A DNA stretch of 5,256 nt, from assembly GCA_022561955.1 (NCBI GenBank), contig JADFQF010000146.1:1-5256 (forward strand), in the 5' to 3' direction. This DNA is from Chloroflexota bacterium. Lineage in GTDB: Bacteria; Chloroflexota; Dehalococcoidia; SAR202; UBA11138. The translations under genes and the position numbers were made by a program. The notes beneath the pieces were generated by a model that saw only the letters and a program-made list of their open reading frames with translations, was not told the DNA's origin and searched no databases. Of this stretch, positions 1 through 4,485 are shown piece after piece. Position 1 is the stretch's first letter; the number at the start of each line of letters is the position of its first letter.

Positions 1-417
1 TTGATCGTCGCCGGCCACTGGGTGCCAGAGATGGTCGAGATCGCCGGGGGTCGCGATGCCCTGGCAAAGCCCGGCGAGCCCTCACGACGAATTTATTTCG
101 ACGACCTCAGGTCGGCCGACCCGGATATCCTGATTCTCATGCCGTGCGGATTCGACGTGGAAAGGGCGGAGGTAGAGCTGGCAAGAACGCCTGGACTGGA
201 TGAGTGGCGGTCGTTGGCAGCCGTCCGGAACCGCCGGGCCTACGTCACCGATGCCGGCAGCCTGTTCAGTCGAAGTGGCCCGAGGCTCGTAGACAGCCTG
301 GAGGTGCTTGGGAAAATCGTGCATCCAGACCAATTCGGCGAGGGGCTTCCCTCCGAGTACGTCAAACGCATGGACGCCTGGCCCAGCGAAATACCGGAAA
401 AGATCAGTGGCGGCTGA
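1..417 (+). CDS. btuF: Cobalamin-binding (BtuF-like) ABC transporter periplasmic-type protein, C-terminal part
   Basis: The visible 138 residues are the C-terminal lobe of a COG0614/BtuF-type substrate-binding protein, which in this family captures vitamin B12 or a related corrinoid outside the membrane and hands it to a BtuCD-type permease. Seen directly: GHWVPEM at residues 5-11 followed by AGG, a PD pair at 41-42, the PCGF motif at 48-51, an 'AVRNRRAYVTD' strand near 74-84, a GPRLVDSLEVL helix at 93-103 and the closing HP at 108-109. All sit in the order I know for the cobalamin-binding subgroup. The gene is cut by the window edge: the first codon, TTG, is almost certainly an internal leucine, and about half of a typical protein (the signal peptide and N-terminal lobe) is missing. 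No transporter permease or ATPase follows. The stop codon lies inside the end of the convergent LON-domain gene. A haem or siderophore ligand is less likely given the PCGF and GPR motifs. Confidence 0.8.
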   Translation: MIVAGHWVPEMVEIAGGRDALAKPGEPSRRIYFDDLRSADPDILILMPCGFDVERAEVELARTPGLDEWRSLAAVRNRRAYVTDAGSLFSRSGPRLVDSLEVLGKIVHPDQFGEGLPSEYVKRMDAWPSEIPEKISGG

Positions 418-1054
418 ACCTCTTTCTGAGCTCATTGGACACCCGTTTTTTGAGGGGCTCCAACTCCCTTCTCAGCAAGTCCAACTCGGCCTCGAGCCTT
501 CTGGAGGTCGAAGACTCCTCCAGCAGCGTCTGCTTTTCTGGGAGGGGGATCTCCATTAGGCCCGCTATGTAATATGAAAGCGTCACCGGGTCCTCGGACA
601 GTACGGGTTCATTGGTCCAGCCCCCCTTGAGTCCTATGACCAGCTGAACGTACTGCTTCGCGGCTCGCCGAATGGAGTCCATCTCAGAGTGGGGTAGCCA
701 TTCGTCCCCTTCGTCTTCGATGACTTCAATCTGCGCAGAAATGTATGGCCTGTACTGCGTGATCTCCTTGATGCGAAAGCGGCGCTCGCCCATTGCCGAT
801 ATGAATCGCCTGCCGCCGCGGGCCTCGTGAACCTGTATGATATGCGCCATGGTGCCTATGGAGTAAGGGATTGCCGGCTCACCGACCTCGGCCCCGGCCT
901 TGATAAGGATGACGCCGAATCGAGAGTCGGCCTGCAGGCAGTCCTCAAGCATCTGCTTGTAGCGTTCCTCGAATATCTGAAGCGGCAGCGACGCGTTGGG
1001 GAACAACACCATGTTTAATGGAAATAAGGGTAGGTTGCGTTCTTCGCCGGCCAT
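404..1054 (-). CDS. LON substrate-binding domain protein (stand-alone Lon N-terminal domain)
   Basis: This 216-residue protein consists of the PUA-like N-terminal domain of Lon protease without the AAA+ or peptidase parts. Seen: the opening strand and helix LPLFPLNMVLFPNASLPLQ (8-26) then IFEERY, FGVIL with a following Gly-rich turn (46-58), IGTMAHI (66-72), the GRRF...GERRFRI strand pair (81-95), and a C-terminal helical part with LPEKQTLLEESS (171-182) and an Arg/Lys/Leu-rich amphipathic helix (185-213). In full Lon this domain binds substrates; the role of free-standing versions is not established and I assign none. The start is chosen at the ATG at 1054 because AGAAGGA lies six bases upstream and the homologous core begins there. 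The reading frame stays open for 96 more codons upstream, but that part crosses the promoter region and looks non-coding. It is divergent from thrC and its last 14 bases overlap the btuF-like gene on the other strand. Confidence 0.88.
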   Translation of the reverse strand: MAGEERNLPLFPLNMVLFPNASLPLQIFEERYKQMLEDCLQADSRFGVILIKAGAEVGEPAIPYSIGTMAHIIQVHEARGGRRFISAMGERRFRIKEITQYRPYISAQIEVIEDEGDEWLPHSEMDSIRRAAKQYVQLVIGLKGGWTNEPVLSEDPVTLSYYIAGLMEIPLPEKQTLLEESSTSRRLEAELDLLRRELEPLKKRVSNELRKRFSRH

Positions 1055-1060
1055 AAGCCG

Positions 1061-1067
1061 TCCTTCT
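1061..1067 (-). promoter_or_regulatory. Ribosome binding site fixing the LON-domain gene start
   Basis: Read on the minus strand, AGAAGGA sits six bases before the ATG at 1054. It supports this start over any earlier in-frame codon, since the open frame continues upstream without a comparable site. Confidence 0.7.
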
Positions 1068-1093
1068 GAAGTTCTATGACGTATGAGGTATAA

Positions 1094-1123
1094 AGTATAT
1101 CGGCGATGTGGCGTGGTGGGCAA
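1094..1123 (-). promoter_or_regulatory. Candidate sigma70-type promoter for the LON-domain gene
   Basis: On the minus strand, TTGCCC (1123-1118, 4 of 6 matches to TTGACA) and TATACT (1099-1094, 5 of 6 matches to TATAAT) are separated by 18 bp. Transcription would begin near 1087, giving an untranslated leader of about 33 bases that contains the AGAAGGA ribosome site. The placement relative to the gene is good; the weak -35 keeps confidence moderate. Confidence 0.5.
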
Positions 1124-1189
1124 GTTTGCTTCCCCACGAAGCCTGTCATAGATGCACTTGGCCGTGGGCGCCTGTACGAGGTCGTTTCC

Positions 1190-1219
1190 TTGACAACGCA
1201 GCCCCGGAATTGCTACCAT
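1190..1219 (+). promoter_or_regulatory. Candidate sigma70-type promoter for thrC, with extended -10
   Basis: A perfect TTGACA (1190-1195) is followed after 18 bp by TACCAT (1214-1219, 4 of 6 matches), preceded by TGC, which forms an extended -10 (TGn). Transcription would begin near 1226, about 76 bases before the TTG start of thrC. It faces away from the LON-domain promoter, the two -35 boxes being about 66 bp apart, so one bound regulator could affect both; no clear operator palindrome is visible between them. Confidence 0.55.
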
Positions 1220-1288
1220 TCCTTTGCTGTGAAGCCCTGTGGACTGGGGCAGGCAACTATTATCGAGCGGCTTTCGGCTAAAGATTCT

Positions 1289-1294
1289 GGAGGG
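1289..1294 (+). promoter_or_regulatory. Strong ribosome binding site defining the TTG start of thrC
   Basis: GGAGGG lies seven bases before TTG at 1302. This is the best Shine-Dalgarno match near the gene and decides the start: the earlier in-frame GTG at 1239 has no such site and would be only about 13 bases from the predicted transcription start. Confidence 0.75.
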
Positions 1295-1301
1295 CTTTCC
1301 A

Positions 1302-2543
1302 TTGGCCTTTGTCAAGTGCCTTCGATGTCGCGAATGCGGCAACGAATACCCTATCGAGCCGCAGAACGTTTGCGACTTCTGCTTCGGGCCCCTTGAAGTC
1401 GTCTACGACTATGATGCGATCGCTCGGAGCATCAGCAGAGAGAGCATTTTGAAGGGTCCGATCACCATGTGGCGCTACGCGGACCTTCTGCCGGTCGATG
1501 TTGAGATGGCGCTTGATATGGGCACCGGGTTCACGCCGCTGATTCACGCCAAGAACCTTGGCCGGTCCATGGGACTCAACAATCTGTACGTGAAGAACGA
1601 CAGCGTAAATCCCACCTTCTCGTTCAAGGACAGGGTCGTGTCCGTCGCTTCCGCCAAGGCCCTGGAGTTCGAGTTCGAGACGTTGGCGTGCGCGTCCACG
1701 GGAAACCTGGCGGGATCAGTTTCCGCCCACGGCGCCAAGGCCGGCATGAAAACGATGGTGTTCTTCCCTTCAGACCTGGAACGAGGCAAGATCATCGGCG
1801 CTGGGATTTACGGCGCGACACTGGTGGCCGTCGACGGCACGTACGATCAGGTAAATAGGCTCTGCAGCGAGCTTGCGGACAATCATCGCTGGGCTTTCGT
1901 CAACATCAACATGCGTCCCTTCTACTCCGAGGGCAGCAAGACCCTCGCTTACGAAGTCGCCGAGCAGCTCGGTTGGAGGGCGCCCGACGCCTGCGTCGTG
2001 CCCGGGGCATCGGGCTCGCTGTTTACGAAGCTGTGGAAGGGCTTCAAAGAGTTCGGGGACCTCGGCCTCATAGACGCGCCCCACACTAAAATGCACATGG
2101 CCCAGGCCCAGGGGTGCTCGCCCATCGTGGAGGCGTACGAGCAGAACACGCCTCACGTGCGCCCCGTGATTCCCGACACCATCGCCAAGTCGCTGGCCAT
2201 TGGAAATCCGGCGGACGGCTTCTTCGCAATTAAGACCATTGAGGCCTCCGGCGGGAGCGCGGTTAGGGCGCCTGAGGATGAGATTGTTGAGTGCATTCAG
2301 CTTCTGGCCGAGACCGAGGGTATTTTCACCGAGACCGCCGGCGGCGTAGTGATCTCGGTGCTTCGAAGGCTGGCCAAGAGGGGCACGATCAAGCCCGATG
2401 ACGTGACCGTGGCCTACATCACGGGCAACGGTCTGAAGACGCAAGAGGCCGTCGAAGGCCTCATTAACCCCGTGAAAACGAGTCCGAACTATGAGGATTT
2501 CGAGAAGGCGCTGAAGGCATGGAAGAACGGGGGGGCACCATGA
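1302..2543 (+). CDS. thrC: Threonine synthase (PLP-dependent, zinc-ribbon N-terminus)
   Basis: Threonine synthase converts O-phospho-L-homoserine to L-threonine and phosphate in the cytoplasm, the last step of threonine synthesis. From the TTG start the protein is 413 residues, within the family's range. A four-cysteine, rubredoxin-like ribbon lies at the N-terminus (C9, C12, C24, C27) followed by FGPLEVVYDYD (28-38), a signature of this subgroup. The PLP lysine is K109 within NPTFSFKDR (103-111). The phosphate-gripping loop STGNLAGS is at 132-139, GRP-like GTYDQVN at 179-185, the glycine-rich PGASGSL at 234-240, and the C-terminal TETAGGV at 343-349 with ITGNGLK at 373-379 that lines the cofactor. 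The N-terminus is set by GGAGGG seven bases upstream; a longer GTG-started form (434 residues) lacks a ribosome site. It is divergent from the LON-domain gene and overlaps the next gene by four bases (ATGA). Context with a NIL protein and a sulfur carrier leaves open a sulfur-related role, but all canonical features are present. Confidence 0.93.
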   Translation: MAFVKCLRCRECGNEYPIEPQNVCDFCFGPLEVVYDYDAIARSISRESILKGPITMWRYADLLPVDVEMALDMGTGFTPLIHAKNLGRSMGLNNLYVKNDSVNPTFSFKDRVVSVASAKALEFEFETLACASTGNLAGSVSAHGAKAGMKTMVFFPSDLERGKIIGAGIYGATLVAVDGTYDQVNRLCSELADNHRWAFVNINMRPFYSEGSKTLAYEVAEQLGWRAPDACVVPGASGSLFTKLWKGFKEFGDLGLIDAPHTKMHMAQAQGCSPIVEAYEQNTPHVRPVIPDTIAKSLAIGNPADGFFAIKTIEASGGSAVRAPEDEIVECIQLLAETEGIFTETAGGVVISVLRRLAKRGTIKPDDVTVAYITGNGLKTQEAVEGLINPVKTSPNYEDFEKALKAWKNGGAP

Positions 2544-2782
2544 TAAAGAAGCGGGTCAAGTTCACCTTTCCTCAAGATCTGATCACGGAGCCTGTAATTT
2601 ACGAGATGGCGCGGAAATTCGAGGTGATGCCCAATATTCGGCGCGCCGACGTTCGGGACGACATGGGCTGGGTCGTGCTCGAGCTCGAAGGCGAAGAGGA
2701 CCGCATAGACGAGGGCATCGAATGGGTCAAGAAGACGGGTGTCCGAGTAGACCCGGTAAGCGGCGACGTTGTCGAGGGCTAA
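2540..2782 (+). CDS. Free-standing NIL-domain protein
   Basis: An 80-residue ACT-like ferredoxin-fold domain of the NIL family, best known as the C-terminal methionine-sensing domain of the MetN importer ATPase and as part of NIL-ferredoxin proteins implicated in homocysteine synthesis in methanogens and sulfate reducers. Seen: a first strand KRVKFTFP (4-11), a helix carrying PVIYEMARKFEV, the family's PNIRRADV strand (about 30-37), GWVVLELEGE (42-51), a helix DRIDEGIEWVKKTG and the final strand VRVDPV. No ferredoxin cysteines and no ATPase are present, so it is the bare domain. The ATG at 2540 is preferred because its ATGA overlaps the thrC stop, implying translational coupling, and because the family core starts there; an in-frame ATG at 2519 would add seven residues without family support. 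It may serve as a small-molecule-sensing or sulfur-handling partner of ThrC; this is inference. Confidence 0.85.
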   Translation: MIKKRVKFTFPQDLITEPVIYEMARKFEVMPNIRRADVRDDMGWVVLELEGEEDRIDEGIEWVKKTGVRVDPVSGDVVEG

Positions 2783-2924
2783 CCAACATGGGTTGTGCCG
2801 CATCTAATATAATGGCAGGGTGGCCCATGAGCTAATATCTTGCCGAGCGACTTGCGAAGTTTAGACACAGTCCCGCACGGCAACAAGAATGTGACCGGGA
2901 CAAAAAGGCTGGAGGTAGCGAAGA
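2783..2924 (+). other. Intergenic leader with inverted repeats before the sulfur-carrier gene
   Basis: This 142-base gap holds two inverted repeats. The first pairs CATGGG (2787-2792) with CCCATG (2824-2829) and, inside it, TGCC (2796-2799) with GGCA (2814-2817). The second pairs GTCCCG (2870-2875) with CGGGAC (2896-2901), with an inner CAC/GTG extension, and ends nine bases before the Shine-Dalgarno of the next gene. Neither is followed by a T-run, so they are not simple terminators. A perfect TATAAT lies at 2808-2813 but without a convincing -35 at the right spacing. I recognise no known riboswitch. The gap could be a processed operon spacer, a regulated leader, or a weak internal promoter. 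Confidence 0.4.
2911..2916 (+). promoter_or_regulatory. Ribosome binding site of the CysO/MoaD-like gene
   Basis: GGAGGT lies eight bases upstream of the ATG at 2925. It supports this start and indicates that the gene is translated independently of the upstream thrC-NIL pair. Confidence 0.7.
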
Positions 2925-3206
2925 ATGAGCATAACGGTGAGGATTCCCACCCCCCTTCGACGGGTGACCAACGGCGAGGACAAGGTCACGGTCGAGGGCT
3001 CGAACCTGAACGAGATCATAGGTTCCCTGGACAGCCAGTATCCCGGCATCAAGGCCCGAATCTGCGACGACCAGGGGGGCCTGAGAAATTTCGTGAACGT
3101 CTACGTCAACGGCGAGGACGTGCGCTTTCTCGACGGCCTGGAGACTTCCACCAAGACGGGGGACGAGATTAGCATCGTGCCGGCCGTTGCCGGCGGCGCA
3201 GGATAA
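2925..3206 (+). CDS. CysO/MoaD/ThiS-family sulfur-carrier protein with GGAG C-terminus
   Basis: A 93-residue beta-grasp (ubiquitin-like) protein. In this family the C-terminal glycine is adenylated by a ThiF/MoeB-type enzyme and turned into a thiocarboxylate that donates sulfur for cysteine, homocysteine, molybdopterin or thiamine synthesis. Seen: an N-terminal strand ITVRIPTPLRR (3-13), a helix NLNEIIGSLDSQYPGI (27-42), the diagnostic FVNVYVNGEDVRF (56-68), GDEISIVPAVAGG (79-91) and two more residues, Ala-Gly. The closest protein I can recall is mycobacterial CysO, which shares VN-YVN-EDVRF and PAVAGG but stops at GG. The extra AG would block activation until removed, normally by a JAMM-type peptidase. 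No activating enzyme or peptidase is encoded in this window. ATG with GGAGGT upstream sets the start. It lies 142 bases downstream of the NIL gene, same strand, and is convergent with tgt. A molybdopterin role (MoaD proper) is less likely but not excluded. Confidence 0.87.
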   Translation: MSITVRIPTPLRRVTNGEDKVTVEGSNLNEIIGSLDSQYPGIKARICDDQGGLRNFVNVYVNGEDVRFLDGLETSTKTGDEISIVPAVAGGAG

Positions 3207-3236
3207 CGTTTCGCCGGAAACTGACCAAGAAATAAT

Positions 3237-3268
3237 AAGGGATACACCGACGCGTCGAGGTGTCCCTT
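3237..3268 (-). terminator. Intrinsic terminator of tgt (possibly bidirectional)
   Basis: ACACC (3244-3248) pairs with GGTGT (3259-3263) and AAGGG (3237-3241) with CCCTT (3264-3268), giving ten pairs with a two-base bulge and a ten-base loop. On the minus strand the hairpin starts six bases after the tgt stop and is followed by TTATTATTTCTT, a T-rich tail. On the plus strand, after the sulfur-carrier gene, the hairpin is followed by a C-rich stretch, so termination in that direction would be weaker. Confidence 0.75.
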
Positions 3269-3274
3269 CCGCCC

Positions 3275-4444
3275 TCATACGGTTTTCGAACGCTTCAGTG
3301 AGTCGAGCCACATCTGTTTCTGGACCCGCCTGGTCTTTTCGTCGGGCGGCGTAAATCTTTCGTGAAATCCCCTGCGGTAGCTCTCGAAGCTACCCACCAT
3401 GATCGCGCTACGCATCTCCTCCATCAGCCTCAGAATGAACCGCAGGTTGTGTATCGTCGCCAGGCGATAGGCGAGCAGCTCCTTGGCCTTGAAGAGGTGA
3501 TGCACATACGCCGCTGAGAATGTCACGCAGGTGTAGCAGTCGCAGCCGTCTTCGATGGGCCGCTTTTCGTTGCGAAATCTAGCCGTATCGATATTGACGC
3601 GGCCTTCCTGTGTGAAGAGAGCGCCGTTCCTCGCGATTCGAGTGGGCAACACGCAGTCGAACATGTCCACGCCGTGCGCCACGCACTCCACGAGGTCTTC
3701 CGGGGAGCCAACGCCCATCAGATAGCGCGGCGCCGACTCCGGAAGCAGCGACGTCGTGAAATTCGTCGTCTCGTACATGGCCTCCTTGGACTCGCCGACG
3801 CTAAGGCCGCCGATCGCGTATCCAGGGAAGTTCATGCCCAGGAGGTGTTCGACGGACCGCCGGCGAAGATCGGTAAACAGCCCGCCCTGAACTATGCCGA
3901 ACAGTGATTGACCCTGGCTCACGTGCGCCTCTCGGCACCGGATGACCCAGCGGTTCGTGTGTTCGACCGCCGCCTCTACGGTGGCCCGGTCGCCGTCTGA
4001 CGCAACGCAGATATCCAGGGGCATGATGATATCGGCGCCGAGGCCCTCCTGATGGCGAATGGCCGCCTCGGGGGTGAACTCGTGGCTGCTGCCGTCGATA
4101 TGCGACTTGAAGATAATGGCATCGTCGGTGATCTTCCTCAGGTGCTCGAGGCTGAAGCCCTGAAAGCCGCCGCTGTCCGTGAGTATTGGGCCGTCCCACT
4201 GCATGAAGCCGTGGAGCCCGCCGAGGGATTTGACGACTTCGACACCGGGGCGCAGATACAGATGGTAGGTGTTGGCGAGAAGAATCTTCGCCCCGATGGC
4301 CCTGAGGTCCGCCGGGTCGACCGCCTTCACCGAGCCCTGTGTGGCCACGGGCATGAAGGCGGGGGTCGGCACGTCGCCGTGGCCGGTGTGTAGCGTTCCG
4401 GCCCTGGCGCTACCGTCTGCCTGGTGAACTGTTAGCAGGGACAT
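3275..4444 (-). CDS. tgt: Queuine tRNA-ribosyltransferase (tRNA-guanine transglycosylase)
   Basis: TGT replaces guanine-34 in the anticodon of GUN-decoding tRNAs (Asp, Asn, His, Tyr) with preQ1, the insertion step of queuosine synthesis. The 389-residue protein is slightly longer than the roughly 375 residues of the E. coli enzyme. Seen: TPAFMPVATQGSVK (27-40), LANTYHL (56-62), TDSGGFQ with D90 as the catalytic acid/base, GIVQGG (183-188), AIGGLSVGE (210-218), MGVGSPEDL (243-251), the nucleophile D263 in MFDCVLPTR (261-269), and the zinc site C301, C303, C306 and H332. Two positions differ from the usual bacterial pattern: QGFSL (95-99) where QVFSL is typical, and LDICVA (143-148) where DEC is typical. 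The substrate-recognising Asp and Cys remain. The ATG at 4444 fits the family N-terminus, though only a poor ribosome site precedes it. It sits 41 bp after the TauE-like gene on the same strand, without queA, yajC or secD nearby. Confidence 0.95.
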   Translation of the reverse strand: MSLLTVHQADGSARAGTLHTGHGDVPTPAFMPVATQGSVKAVDPADLRAIGAKILLANTYHLYLRPGVEVVKSLGGLHGFMQWDGPILTDSGGFQGFSLEHLRKITDDAIIFKSHIDGSSHEFTPEAAIRHQEGLGADIIMPLDICVASDGDRATVEAAVEHTNRWVIRCREAHVSQGQSLFGIVQGGLFTDLRRRSVEHLLGMNFPGYAIGGLSVGESKEAMYETTNFTTSLLPESAPRYLMGVGSPEDLVECVAHGVDMFDCVLPTRIARNGALFTQEGRVNIDTARFRNEKRPIEDGCDCYTCVTFSAAYVHHLFKAKELLAYRLATIHNLRFILRLMEEMRSAIMVGSFESYRRGFHERFTPPDEKTRRVQKQMWLDSLKRSKTV

Positions 4445-4485
4445 ATCTGTGCTCGCGTGCAGGCGTTTCTGGTCACACTAAGGTA

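Noticed and set aside
1..3. TTG as the start codon of the first gene.
   Set aside because: The encoded sequence begins in mid-domain of a BtuF-like protein, just before the GHWVPE motif, so the codon is an internal leucine at the window edge.
446..451. A run of six T after the btuF-like stop as an intrinsic terminator.
   Set aside because: No stable hairpin lies immediately before it, and on the other strand these bases are lysine codons of the LON-domain gene.
1055..1342. A 96-residue N-terminal extension of the LON-domain protein on the minus strand.
   Set aside because: It crosses both divergent promoters, has no resemblance to the domain, and a good ribosome site sits directly before the ATG at 1054.
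1770..2444. A 224-residue minus-strand frame inside thrC.
   Set aside because: Long antisense frames are expected in GC-rich genes; its sequence resembles no family I know and thrC on the plus strand is complete.
2840..3172. A 110-residue plus-strand frame overlapping the sulfur-carrier gene.
   Set aside because: It has low-complexity Arg/Gly/Pro composition typical of an out-of-frame shadow, lacks a ribosome site, and covers a gene with clear family motifs.
3208..3221. GTTTC/GAAAC hairpin right after the carrier-gene stop as its terminator.
   Set aside because: The stem is only five pairs and no T-run follows on the plus strand; at best it is a minor 3' structure.
3801..4199. Frames overlapping tgt, including a 132-residue one on the same strand and a 113-residue one on the opposite strand.
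   Set aside because: They are alternate-frame readings of a high-GC gene whose main frame contains every catalytic and zinc residue of TGT.
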